From assembly GCA_026225055.1 (NCBI GenBank), contig JAMFSA010000028.1:1-36193 (forward strand): a DNA stretch of 36,193 nucleotides. Direction: 5' to 3'. Under the pieces are notes generated by a model that had not been told where the DNA came from, searched no databases, and saw only the letters and a program-made list of their open reading frames with translations. The translations under genes and the position numbers were made by a program. Position 1 is the stretch's first letter; the number at the start of each line of letters is the position of its first letter. Positions 1-7,655 of this stretch are shown one piece after another. This stretch comes from Mucilaginibacter xinganensis. Lineage in GTDB: Bacteria; Bacteroidota; Bacteroidia; Sphingobacteriales; Sphingobacteriaceae.

Positions 1-3
1 CAC

Positions 4-11
4 TACCTTTG
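4..11 (+). promoter_or_regulatory. -7 promoter element of the RNA helicase gene
   Basis: TACCTTTG matches the Bacteroidota -7 consensus TAnnTTTG exactly. Transcription would begin near base 17-20, which leaves a leader of about 35 nt before the ATG at 53. The -33 element would lie outside the window. Confidence 0.6.
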
Positions 12-52
12 CGCCCGATTTGGCGATGTTGCCAAATTCGTTATTTAAATTC

Positions 53-1942
53 ATGAACCCATTTATTGAACTGGGAATCCGTCATGATATTGTTAATGCC
101 ATCTCTGAGTTAGGATTTGAAAATCCTACGCCAATCCAGGAACAGTCAATTCCGGTATTGTTAACAGGCAGCAACGATTTTGTCGGATTAGCCCAAACCG
201 GGACCGGTAAGACTGCTGCCTTTGGACTGCCATTATTAGAACTACTGGATTTCGAAGAAAACTATCCGCAGGCACTTATATTGTGCCCAACGCGCGAACT
301 TTGTTTACAAATTACTAATGATTTGAACAATTACTCCAAAAATATGCCCAACGTACACGTTGTTGCGGTATATGGCGGAGCAAGTATTTCAGATCAATTA
401 CGCCAGATTAAACGCGGTGTGCAAATTGTTGTTGCCACACCTGGTCGTATGCTTGATATTATCAATCGTAAAGCGATTGATTTTTCGAAGGTTAAGTTTG
501 TAGTTTTAGACGAAGCTGATGAAATGCTCAACATGGGCTTTCAGGAAGACATTGACAGTATTCTCTCTACTACGCCCGACGAGAAAAAAACATGGCTGTT
601 TTCAGCCACCATGCCTGCCGAAGTTCGCAGGATCGCGAAAAAATACATGACCGATCCGCACGAGCTTACCATGGGCACAAAAAACACAGGTAATGCCAAC
701 ATTGAGCACGAATATTATATCATCCGTGCCCGTGATAAGTATGCCGCTTTTAAACGTATTGTTGACTTTAACCCTGAAATTTTCGGTATCGTATTTTGCC
801 GTACCAAAATTGAAACTCAGGAAATTGCTGAGTCATTAATTAAAGACGGTTACAACGCCGATTCTTTACACGGTGACTTATCACAACAACAACGTGATAA
901 AGTAATGAAACGTTACCGCGACCGCAGCCTGCAATTATTAATTGCTACTGACGTTGCTGCACGTGGTATTGATGTTAATGATGTTACACACGTTATTAAC
1001 TATTCATTGCCCGATGAATTAGAGAATTACACCCACCGTAGCGGCCGTACAGCCCGTGCAGGTAAAACAGGTGTATCAATCTCTATCATCAACGGTAAGG
1101 AGCTTGGTAAAATTCGCCAGATTGAAAGAGTAATCGGCAAGAAATTTATTAAAGCCGAAATACCAACAGGATTTGACGTTGTTGAAAAACAATTGTTTGC
1201 CCTGGTACACAAAGTACATAATGTTGAAGTTAACGAGCAGCAGATTGAACAATATACTCCACGTATAATGGAGGAGTTCAAAGAGCTGAGCAAAGAGGAT
1301 ATCATTAAACGCTTTGCATCGTTAGAGTTTAACCGCTTTTTAGAATATTACAAAAACGCACCTGATTTGAACGCTGCTGTTGAAGAACGCCGTCCGTTTG
1401 AAGAACGTGGTGAGCGTGGCGAACGCGGAGAACGTGCTCCACGCAGCAACGGTGGTAAATCAGAATTTACCCGTTTGTTTATAAACTTAGGTTCAGTTGA
1501 TGAATTTAACCGTGGCGATTTGCTGGGTTACATTTGCAACAATACCAAAATAAGCGGACGTACCGTTGGTAAGATCGACGTGAAGGGTGTTTACTCTTTC
1601 TTTGAAGTTGCCAATGATGATGTTGAAAAAGTAATGACCGGCTTTAAAGGTATCGACTTTAAAGGCCGCGAAGTTAGAATAGAAGTATCAGGCGAAGGTA
1701 CCAGCAGCACCCGTACAGGTGGTGAGCGTCGTGAAGGTGGCTACAGCCGTTCAGGTGGTGGCGAGCGTCGCGAAGGTGGCTATAACCGTTCAGGTGGTGG
1801 TGAAAGAAGCGGAAGCGGTGAACGTCGTGAAGGAGGAGCTGGTCGTGAACGCAGCAGTGCCGGTGGTGCTAGTGGTGGTGGTTTCCGTGATTTTTCAGGC
1901 AAACGCCGCGAAGATCGCCCTGAACGCCGCAGAAGATTTTAG
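53..1942 (+). CDS. DEAD-box ATP-dependent RNA helicase with RGG-rich tail
   Basis: An ATP-dependent RNA-unwinding enzyme of the DeaD/CsdA/DbpA type, probably acting in ribosome assembly or RNA turnover in the cytoplasm. From the ATG at 53 it has 629 residues. The helicase core shows the Q motif (GFENPTPIQ, about 21-29), Walker A AQTGTGKT (47-54), PTRELC, DEAD, SAT, and the C-terminal HRSGRTAR motif. Residues about 465-540 resemble the DbpA RNA-binding fold. The last 90 residues are low-complexity Arg/Gly/Ser with repeated GGERREGGY units, a typical RNA-binding tail. A TTG at 20 and an ATG at 26 are in frame. The ATG at 53 is preferred because the sequence MNPFIELGI starts directly at the family's usual N terminus and the promoter lies just upstream. 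An intrinsic terminator follows. The family is certain; the specific RNA target cannot be read. Confidence 0.95.
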   Translation: MNPFIELGIRHDIVNAISELGFENPTPIQEQSIPVLLTGSNDFVGLAQTGTGKTAAFGLPLLELLDFEENYPQALILCPTRELCLQITNDLNNYSKNMPNVHVVAVYGGASISDQLRQIKRGVQIVVATPGRMLDIINRKAIDFSKVKFVVLDEADEMLNMGFQEDIDSILSTTPDEKKTWLFSATMPAEVRRIAKKYMTDPHELTMGTKNTGNANIEHEYYIIRARDKYAAFKRIVDFNPEIFGIVFCRTKIETQEIAESLIKDGYNADSLHGDLSQQQRDKVMKRYRDRSLQLLIATDVAARGIDVNDVTHVINYSLPDELENYTHRSGRTARAGKTGVSISIINGKELGKIRQIERVIGKKFIKAEIPTGFDVVEKQLFALVHKVHNVEVNEQQIEQYTPRIMEEFKELSKEDIIKRFASLEFNRFLEYYKNAPDLNAAVEERRPFEERGERGERGERAPRSNGGKSEFTRLFINLGSVDEFNRGDLLGYICNNTKISGRTVGKIDVKGVYSFFEVANDDVEKVMTGFKGIDFKGREVRIEVSGEGTSSTRTGGERREGGYSRSGGGERREGGYNRSGGGERSGSGERREGGAGRERSSAGGASGGGFRDFSGKRREDRPERRRRF

Positions 1943-1996
1943 TTTTCATATTGCTTCTGAGGAGAAGCATTTGAGTTTGTTTAGTTTAGTTTGATG

Positions 1997-2034
1997 AAGC
2001 CTCCCGTCGTAAGATCGGGGGGCTTTCGTTTTTT
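1997..2034 (+). terminator. Intrinsic terminator of the helicase gene
   Basis: A stem of AAGCCTCCCG and CGGGGGGCTT (one mismatch, 9-nt loop) is followed by a T-rich stretch. It lies 54 bases after the helicase stop and at the end of the convergent lipoprotein gene. Confidence 0.75.
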
Positions 2035-2353
2035 ACTTAGTAAATGCTATTGTTGCCGAATCGGGTGTAACCAGCTCCAGTTGGTGTTCATCTATCTTTA
2101 ATATGGCATACTTGGTATAAGGCAGGTTGCCTTCAAATGATGTATAAATGGTATCGCCCTTAACAAAGTAATCCTCCGGATCCGGCGAATCACTCTCCAG
2201 GGCGAAAGATTTATCGGTTATTTTAAGTTTGCTGCCATCGGCCTTTGAATGCCATTCGCCTACCAATTTTTTGTTTGACGTGTTTTTACACGCTGGGGTA
2301 AATAATATAAATGCACATGCTATATGCACAAATATCAATGAGTAGTTCTTCAT
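2033..2353 (-). CDS. Small lipoprotein of unknown function
   Basis: A 106-residue protein with a hydrophobic signal sequence and the lipobox FTPAC (Cys about 22), so it is probably lipid-anchored in the envelope. The mature part contains GEWHSK followed by short strand-rich segments (KLKITDKSF, YAILKID, HQLELVT), as in small lipocalin-like or DUF4488-type beta-barrel lipoproteins of Bacteroidota. I do not recognise a specific family. It lies 23 bases downstream of the next leftward gene, so the two may share a transcript. Its stop codon overlaps the T-tract of the helicase terminator on the other strand. Confidence 0.75.
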   Translation of the reverse strand: MKNYSLIFVHIACAFILFTPACKNTSNKKLVGEWHSKADGSKLKITDKSFALESDSPDPEDYFVKGDTIYTSFEGNLPYTKYAILKIDEHQLELVTPDSATIAFTK

Positions 2354-2376
2354 GGCAACAAACGTTTAGTTTCAGC

Positions 2377-2655
2377 TTATCGGTCTCTTAGTTCCGACTT
2401 TTTACAGTAGTACTTATGTCCCTTTGAATTTACATAATAATAATGAGAATATTTATCAATGTAAATAGTTTGTCCTTTAGGGCCTTCTTTGCCTTTATAT
2501 TTTTTGTCGACAACATCGGCTTTGCCTTTAGCTGCTACTTCTGATGTTTTGTGGCCAACGTCTTTAGCGTCTCTGTCAACCTTACTTTGTGCGTGGCTTT
2601 GAGTGGCAATAAATAGTCCTGCTGCAAAAATTGCAGCCTTAAATGCGTTTTTCAT
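2377..2655 (-). CDS. Small secreted basic protein, hypothetical
   Basis: A 92-residue protein with a clear Sec signal peptide (about residues 1-22, cleavage after SHA). The mature part is Lys-rich. Its first half (DRDAKDVGHKTSEVAAKGKADV) resembles the amphipathic repeats of LEA-like or stress-associated proteins, and its end is Tyr/Lys-rich (YSHYYYVNSKGHKYYCKK). Two-part proteins of this kind are common in Sphingobacteriaceae, but I know of no function. The gap to the gpsA stop is 37 bases with no terminator, so it may be read from gpsA transcription. Confidence 0.7.
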   Translation of the reverse strand: MKNAFKAAIFAAGLFIATQSHAQSKVDRDAKDVGHKTSEVAAKGKADVVDKKYKGKEGPKGQTIYIDKYSHYYYVNSKGHKYYCKKSELRDR

Positions 2656-2692
2656 GGTAGTTTCTGAATTAAGTATATGTTATATATACTAC

Positions 2693-3700
2693 CTAACTCA
2701 ATTCTTCTGCCAAAAGTTTCATTTCTGATGCGGGAGAGCGTTTTTGATACAAAATATTGTACACCGCGTTGCAAATAGGCATGTGTACATTGTAGTTTTT
2801 GTTTACCTGGTGCAGGCAATTAACCGCATAATAACCTTCGGCTATCATGTTCATTTCTAACTGGGCCGATCTAACCGTATAACCCTTGCCTATCATGTTG
2901 CCAAAGGTGCGGTTACGGCTAAACTGGGAGTAAGCGGTAACCAGCAAATCACCTAAATAAGCTGATTCTTTTATATCCCTGTCGATAGGGTGTACAGTAT
3001 CAACAAAGCGTTCCAGCTCGCGTATGGCGTTTGATATTAATACTGATTGAAAATTATCGCCATAACCTACGCCGTGGCATATACCACTGGCAATAGCATA
3101 TACATTTTTTAGTACAGCACCGTACTCTGTGCCATATATATCGTCGGATACGTTGGTTTTAATATAACGGGTGTTTATCATCCCGGCAAACTCGGCGGCC
3201 AGCTCAATATCACTGGAAGCAATGGTTAAGTAGGATAATTTTTCAAGTGCTACCTCCTCAGCATGGCATGGCCCGCTGATCACTATAAAATCATCAAATG
3301 ATATATTATAATGCTGGTTTAAAAATTCGCCGATGATCTGGTTCTCATCAGGCACTATGCCCTTTATGGCTGATACTATTTTTTTGCCAGCCAGATCAGC
3401 AGGGGTAATGCCTGCTAATGCTTCTTTAAGGAAAGCTGCAGGTACATTAAGCAGTATAAAGTCTGCCGGTGTTATCAGCGCTTTTAAATCTGTCGAGATG
3501 TTAACTGCCGGTACTTTAATGTCAACCGAGCTCAGGTAATTAGGGTTATGACCGAATTTGTGGATGTGCTCAACCGCTTGCGCGCTGCGCATCCACCAAA
3601 AGATCTCCTTCCCCGTAACATTGTCCGAGAGCATTTTAATATTGGCAGTAGCCCAACTACCCCCGCCCACAACTGTGATCTTATTTTTTTGCTTAGTCAT
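2693..3700 (-). CDS. gpsA: NAD(P)H-dependent glycerol-3-phosphate dehydrogenase
   Basis: Reduces dihydroxyacetone phosphate to sn-glycerol 3-phosphate, the backbone for phospholipids, in the cytoplasm. The protein has 335 residues from the ATG at 3700, the usual GpsA length. It shows the Rossmann motif VVGGGSWATA at the N terminus, GPCHAEEVA, the catalytic-lysine segment GAVLKNVYAIASG and GDLLVTAYSQFSRNRTFG near the end, all in GpsA order. An upstream in-frame ATG at 3751 would add 17 residues encoded by the hairpin at 3715-3750 and is rejected. A -7 element (TATATTTG) lies directly upstream and would start transcription inside that hairpin. Confidence 0.95.
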   Translation of the reverse strand: MTKQKNKITVVGGGSWATANIKMLSDNVTGKEIFWWMRSAQAVEHIHKFGHNPNYLSSVDIKVPAVNISTDLKALITPADFILLNVPAAFLKEALAGITPADLAGKKIVSAIKGIVPDENQIIGEFLNQHYNISFDDFIVISGPCHAEEVALEKLSYLTIASSDIELAAEFAGMINTRYIKTNVSDDIYGTEYGAVLKNVYAIASGICHGVGYGDNFQSVLISNAIRELERFVDTVHPIDRDIKESAYLGDLLVTAYSQFSRNRTFGNMIGKGYTVRSAQLEMNMIAEGYYAVNCLHQVNKNYNVHMPICNAVYNILYQKRSPASEMKLLAEELS

Positions 3701-3714
3701 CAACAAAATAAAAA

Positions 3715-3750
3715 TGTCCTGCCTGGAAAGTGTTCTTTCCGGGCAGGACA
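3715..3750 (-). terminator. Strong hairpin with T-tract between hlyD-type gene and gpsA
   Basis: Two 16-base arms (3715-3730 and 3735-3750, one G-T type mismatch, 4-base loop) form a very stable hairpin. Read leftward it is followed by TTTTTATTTT, the layout of an intrinsic terminator for the tolC-hlyD transcript. The gpsA ATG starts only 15 bases further on. A weaker nested pair (taggaga/tctccta around agataga/tctatct, 3785-3831) sits at the hlyD stop but has no T-tract. Confidence 0.75.
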
Positions 3751-3756
3751 AATATA
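3749..3756 (-). promoter_or_regulatory. -7 element, candidate gpsA promoter
   Basis: On the minus strand TATATTTG is an exact TAnnTTTG match. A start 6-8 bases downstream would fall inside the 5' arm of the terminator hairpin, so the gpsA leader could not form the complete hairpin. No clear -33 TTG element was seen. Confidence 0.5.
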
Positions 3757-3828
3757 TATTAGATTTAAGATGTTAGCTATGCGATAGGAGACTTTTATTT
3801 AAGATAGATTTAACTTCTATCTATTCTC

Positions 3829-5169
3829 CTAATTATCAGCAGGCTTGTCGAACAATTTCGATTTGTCAACCTTCTCCACCAACATGCCATCACTCAATGT
3901 TTTTGATATGGCTGAGTATGGTGCCGATACCACTTCGTCGCCTTTTTTAAGCCCGGTTAATACCTGTATGTAGCTATCATCCTGTATGCCTGTAGTTACC
4001 AGTACCTGTTTCAGTTTGCCGGCATTGTAAACAAATACATATTCCTTAACAACGGTACTCATTTTTACCTGTTTGTCATCATCGCTGCTGTTGGCATCGC
4101 TTGGCTTGGCTGTCTTTTTATCTTCACGGGTAGTTACCGATTGTATCGGCACAGTTATGCCGTTTACGTGATTGGTCCTGATATCAACAGTAGCGGTTAA
4201 TCCCGGGCGGAAAGGTGATGGGTTGGCAGCGGTCTTTTTAAGTAAGGCCACGTATGATTCAGGGTTGATGCGCACTTTAACAGTAAAGTTGGTAACCTGG
4301 TCGGCGTTGGTACCTACCACGTTGGCCGCGCTGCCAATCTCTGATACAGCTCCGCTAAATTTCTTATCCAAAAATGCGTCCACATCAATATTTGCTGAAT
4401 CGCCAAGCTCTATGCGGTTAATATCGTTCTCGTTCACATCAACATTTACATCCATTTTGCTCAGGTCGGATACCGTCATGATATCAGTACCGGCAAATTG
4501 TATGGTACCCAACACACGGTCGCCTTTTTCAACAGTCAGCTTTGAGATTACTCCATCAATAGGTGAAAAAATGCTGGTTTTATCCAAATCCGCCTGCGCT
4601 TCCTGTACCGATGCCGATGACTGCGCCAACCCGTAGTTAGAGCCGATCACATTTTGTTTAGCAGCTTCAAGACCGGCCTTTGCACCTTCATAACTTGCCT
4701 TGGCAGCGTCGAACTCAGCAGCAGTCAATACTTTATTATCAAAAAGCGTTTGATCGCGTTTGTAGATGTTGGCCTGATTATCATAAGTAGCCTGTGCCTG
4801 TGCCAGCAATTGTTTTGAGTTGCCTACACTTGCCTTTTGGGTATTGTATGATGCTACGTTACGTTCAAAGGCCGATTTTAATGCATCGGGCCTTATTTTA
4901 CAAAGCAGTTGGCCCTTTTTAACCACATCGCCTTCCTTAACCGGCAGTTCGACAATTTCGCCCGAAACCTCGGCAGTTATCTTTACCTCAAGGTGTGGCT
5001 TTATTTTGCCGCTGGCGGTAACGGTTTCAACAATATCGCGTACGGCAACTTTTTCGGTTGCCACCTGCGTTTTGCTCGGGCCGCCTAATAAGCCGGTCAC
5101 TTTACCTACTACCAGTAAAACGATGACCACGCCAACCGTTATTAATATATATTTTGTAGTTTTTCCCAT
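3829..5169 (-). CDS. Efflux pump periplasmic adaptor (HlyD/MacA family)
   Basis: Links an inner-membrane pump to an outer-membrane channel. The 446-residue protein has an N-terminal anchor helix (about 7-27), the first half of a lipoyl (biotinyl-like) domain (VSGEIVELPVKEGDVVKKGQ, about 68-88), and a long coiled-coil hairpin rich in Ala, Gln and Lys (about 100-195). The second lipoyl half follows (IFSPIDGVISKLTVEKGDRV), then the beta-barrel and membrane-proximal domains ending in TGLKKGDEVVSAPYSAI. This is the MacA order. A polar insert rich in Lys, Asp and Ser lies near residue 355. It is 59 bases downstream of the tolC-type gene and clearly in the same operon. No ABC (macB) or RND permease gene follows, and gpsA is the next gene. 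Confidence 0.9.
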   Translation of the reverse strand: MGKTTKYILITVGVVIVLLVVGKVTGLLGGPSKTQVATEKVAVRDIVETVTASGKIKPHLEVKITAEVSGEIVELPVKEGDVVKKGQLLCKIRPDALKSAFERNVASYNTQKASVGNSKQLLAQAQATYDNQANIYKRDQTLFDNKVLTAAEFDAAKASYEGAKAGLEAAKQNVIGSNYGLAQSSASVQEAQADLDKTSIFSPIDGVISKLTVEKGDRVLGTIQFAGTDIMTVSDLSKMDVNVDVNENDINRIELGDSANIDVDAFLDKKFSGAVSEIGSAANVVGTNADQVTNFTVKVRINPESYVALLKKTAANPSPFRPGLTATVDIRTNHVNGITVPIQSVTTREDKKTAKPSDANSSDDDKQVKMSTVVKEYVFVYNAGKLKQVLVTTGIQDDSYIQVLTGLKKGDEVVSAPYSAISKTLSDGMLVEKVDKSKLFDKPADN

Positions 5170-5228
5170 GATGCTTTTTTATTTCGGGTTTCGGATTTTC
5201 GATTTTGGATTTTATGTTTTTTAATGTC

Positions 5229-6680
5229 TTACAACGTTATAGGTATCCCCAAATAATAGTCAATTACTTTACTTCTGAATATAACCGTGTACTTGGCCAA
5301 TATCATATCAGTTTCAGACTTATTATAGTTAGTTAACGATGTATTATAATCGAGCGAGTTTACTAAGCCCACGTTATACCTTTGCTGTACAATATTAAAA
5401 GCTTCCTTATTAGCATTGTAGGTTTGTATGGCTGATAGGTAGCTTTTCTCTGCCGACTCCACATCCAGTACCGCCTGCGAAATGGTTTTCGTTAACGTAT
5501 TACGTGCAAGCTGTGTACTTATTTGCGCATACTCGTAATTCAGTTTGGCTTTTCTTACTGAAGTGCGGGCAGTAAAGTGGTTAAAAATAGGGATCTGCAA
5601 ACTGATGCCTACACTCTGGTTAAAGTTATCATCAAACTGGCGGGTAAAGGAGTATGGCCCGTAGATTGGATTTGATACCGGCTGTATGCTATTAACTATA
5701 TCGCCTGTTGATGAAACCACACCTATAGGCTGCACAACAGGATTGGTGAGCCCTGTTATCCTATACTTATCCTGCGCGCTTGAATAATAAGAAGCCAGGT
5801 TACCATACAGGCCCAGTATTGGGAAGTAATTGCCTTTAGCTATTTTAATTTGTTGCAGGTAACTTTTTTCCTGCAATTCGGCCAGGTGCACATCCGGATT
5901 AACGTTCATAGCTGTTTTAACTACTTCGTCAGCATCAAAGAATGTCTTAACATCATTTAATTTACTTACATCAGGTCTTTCAACTACAATGTCAGAATCA
6001 GGGCTCATTTCCATATACTGTTTTAAAGTAAGGATAGACGAAGCGTATTGATTTTGCGCTGTAGTAAGGTTAAGCTCCGCAGTTGAAAGGCCTGCTTTGG
6101 CTTGCGAAAGATCGGCAAGGGTTTGGTTACCGGCGTTAAAACTCTTCTGTGTCCTGTCGAGCGTTATATTTGAAATGCCGATTTGCTGTTTGGCGGCAGT
6201 TATCAGATCCAGATTGGTCAGTATTTGCAAATAATCAACCACAACATTTAAAATAAGGTCGTTCTTAACTTTGGCTACGCTTGTTTTATCGGCTTCGAGT
6301 ATGAGTTTATTTTCTATGATCTGATTCCGCAACTGCCCGCCCTGGAAAAGCGTAACCTGCACCGCCGCGTTAGCATTTACGTTAAAAATAGTTTGATTGG
6401 AGTACGCGTAAGCGCCTGATACCGGGCTACGGCCAAAACCCCAGCCGGCGGTTGGACTGGCACTGGCGCTGGGCAGTAAATTGTACTTGCTTTGGTCAAC
6501 ATCCTGGGCAGCTAATGATTGGGTTACCTGCGCCTGTTTTATAGTAAGGTTGCGCTGCAAGGTAAGGTCGACCGCTTTTTGCAGGCCGATTACCTGCTGG
6601 GCATTGGCGGTAAAGCCAATTACCATAAGCATAATGCCGGGTAGAAATGCCTTTTTAAATTTTAATATATGTTGTGCCAT
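5229..6680 (-). CDS. TolC family outer membrane efflux channel
   Basis: A 483-residue outer-membrane channel of the OEP type. It has a Sec signal peptide (about 1-27, ending TANAQQ) and two repeats of long amphipathic helices. Typical signatures are LQKAVDLTLQRNLTIKQAQ at the start of the first repeat, QSVGISLQIPIFN (the conserved GxxxxxPIFN strand) near residue 355, and VQQRYNVGLVNSLDYNTSL near the C terminus. It is the first gene of a two-gene leftward operon with the adaptor gene. The 130-base gap to the divergent deacetylase gene must hold its promoter, but no perfect -7 element was found on this strand. The transported substrate cannot be inferred. Confidence 0.9.
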   Translation of the reverse strand: MAQHILKFKKAFLPGIMLMVIGFTANAQQVIGLQKAVDLTLQRNLTIKQAQVTQSLAAQDVDQSKYNLLPSASASPTAGWGFGRSPVSGAYAYSNQTIFNVNANAAVQVTLFQGGQLRNQIIENKLILEADKTSVAKVKNDLILNVVVDYLQILTNLDLITAAKQQIGISNITLDRTQKSFNAGNQTLADLSQAKAGLSTAELNLTTAQNQYASSILTLKQYMEMSPDSDIVVERPDVSKLNDVKTFFDADEVVKTAMNVNPDVHLAELQEKSYLQQIKIAKGNYFPILGLYGNLASYYSSAQDKYRITGLTNPVVQPIGVVSSTGDIVNSIQPVSNPIYGPYSFTRQFDDNFNQSVGISLQIPIFNHFTARTSVRKAKLNYEYAQISTQLARNTLTKTISQAVLDVESAEKSYLSAIQTYNANKEAFNIVQQRYNVGLVNSLDYNTSLTNYNKSETDMILAKYTVIFRSKVIDYYLGIPITL

Positions 6681-6685
6681 AAGGT

Positions 6686-6693
6686 TATATTTG
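6686..6693 (+). promoter_or_regulatory. -7 element, candidate deacetylase promoter
   Basis: TATATTTG on the plus strand matches TAnnTTTG. It would give a leader of about 110 nt before the ATG at 6810, beginning near a small hairpin (tccgttcacgga). The distance is long, so a nearer weaker promoter is possible. Confidence 0.35.
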
Positions 6694-6809
6694 TCCGTTC
6701 ACGGATGCTGTGATGCCATCCATGCCTTTACTTTAATAATTGTACTTATTATGTAGTTAATGTACAGGTTGTTATAAACTATTGAACCTAACTATTCTAC
6801 CCTGAAAAA

Positions 6810-7433
6810 ATGTACCTGTTTAAAACACCGTCGTTGTTAAAAAAGCTCTACCCCCAACTTATTTGGGATATGAAACAGGTGAAACCTTCCATTTTTCTCA
6901 CTTTTGACGATGGCCCTATACCTATTGTTACACCGTTTGTATTAAATATTTTAAAACAGTACAATGCCAAAGCAACCTTTTTTTGTATTGGCGATAATGT
7001 ACGAAAACACCCTGATATTTTTGAACAGGTAAAAGCTGACGGCCACGCCATTGGCAACCATACCTATAACCATTTAAAAGGCTGGAAAACAGACGGCCAG
7101 GATTACCTCAAAAATACATTAAAAGCTGATGAATTATTGCATTCAAAACTTTTTCGTCCGCCGTATGGCAGGATCAAACGCGAGCAGATAAAACTGCTTA
7201 AAAATGCCATGCCCGGCATTAAGCTGGTGATGTGGGATGTGCTCAGCGGCGACTTTGACATTAACCTGCAACCCGAGCGGTGTTTAAACAAAGTTTTAAA
7301 GTACACCGGCAATGGCTCAATTATAGTATTTCATGACAGCCTAAAGGCATTTAACCGCTTGGAGTATGCTTTGCCAAAGGCGATGGAAGCCTGGAGCAAG
7401 GCAGGGTATAGTTTTGGTGCCCTAGCCCCCTGA
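6810..7433 (+). CDS. Polysaccharide deacetylase family protein (NodB domain)
   Basis: A metal-dependent deacetylase of the carbohydrate esterase 4 fold, which removes acetyl groups from N-acetylated sugars such as peptidoglycan or chitin oligomers. All five family motifs are visible in its 207 residues: TFDDGP (about 31-36, catalytic base and metal Asp), HTYNH (metal His pair), RPPYG, DVLSGDFD and VFHDS. No signal peptide is apparent, so it may act in the cytoplasm or leave by another route. The stop codon TGA lies in the loop of a CCCCC-TGAA-GGGGG hairpin that starts a repeat block. The last residues (GALAP) therefore look repeat-derived, and the original C terminus may have been slightly longer or different. 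Confidence 0.9.
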   Translation: MYLFKTPSLLKKLYPQLIWDMKQVKPSIFLTFDDGPIPIVTPFVLNILKQYNAKATFFCIGDNVRKHPDIFEQVKADGHAIGNHTYNHLKGWKTDGQDYLKNTLKADELLHSKLFRPPYGRIKREQIKLLKNAMPGIKLVMWDVLSGDFDINLQPERCLNKVLKYTGNGSIIVFHDSLKAFNRLEYALPKAMEAWSKAGYSFGALAP

Positions 7434-7439
7434 AGGGGG
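7426..7439. repeat. CCCCC-TGAA-GGGGG hairpin at the deacetylase stop
   Basis: A perfect 5-bp C/G stem whose loop contains the stop codon of the upstream gene. It marks the left edge of a repeat-rich interval. Confidence 0.6.
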
Positions 7440-7451
7440 AACGTTTCCTTT

Positions 7452-7548
7452 TTGTCATGCTGAGGTACGAAGCATCTGTTATACATGCGGACGATTATCG
7501 TTCGTTTAGGAACGCGGATAGGTTCTTCGCTACCGCTCAGAATGACAA
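7452..7548. repeat. Repeat family A, copy 1 (GTCAT-type palindrome)
   Basis: The left arm begins TTGTCATGCTGAGGTACGAA and the right arm is a near-complement ending in agaatgacaa. It is a divergent copy (GCTGAG instead of GCGAG) of the palindrome found six more times in this window. It is followed directly by a family B copy. Confidence 0.7.
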
Positions 7549-7553
7549 GAGAG

Positions 7554-7599
7554 TTTGTCCGTCCGTCCGGAAGATAAGGTGTTGCGGACGCAGCGGACA
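7554..7599. repeat. Repeat family B, copy 1 (GTCCG...CGGAC)
   Basis: It contains TTTGTCCGTCCGTCCGG, then ends in CGGACGCAGCGGACAC. Read in reverse complement it shares GTCCGCT...ACCTT...CTTCCGGACG with copy 2 at 8466, so the two copies are inverted around the gene at 7656-8372. Confidence 0.6.
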
Positions 7600-7613
7600 C
7601 TTTAAGGGTTGGG

Positions 7614-7637
7614 GCACACGCGACACGCGTGCGCCAG
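7614..7637 (+). repeat. Repeat family F arm, left of the orphan gene
   Basis: A 24-base sequence beginning GCACACGCGACACGCG that is repeated exactly, in inverted orientation, at 8432-8455. Its core pattern CACAnGCGnnACGCnTGCG is shared with the arms of the hairpin at 35332-35404. Confidence 0.85.
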
Positions 7638-7655
7638 TAAAGGGGAAATTATGGT

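Noticed and set aside
4172..4636. 154-codon ORF opposite the hlyD-type gene
   Set aside because: It is an antisense shadow of a well-supported gene with no homology or start signals.
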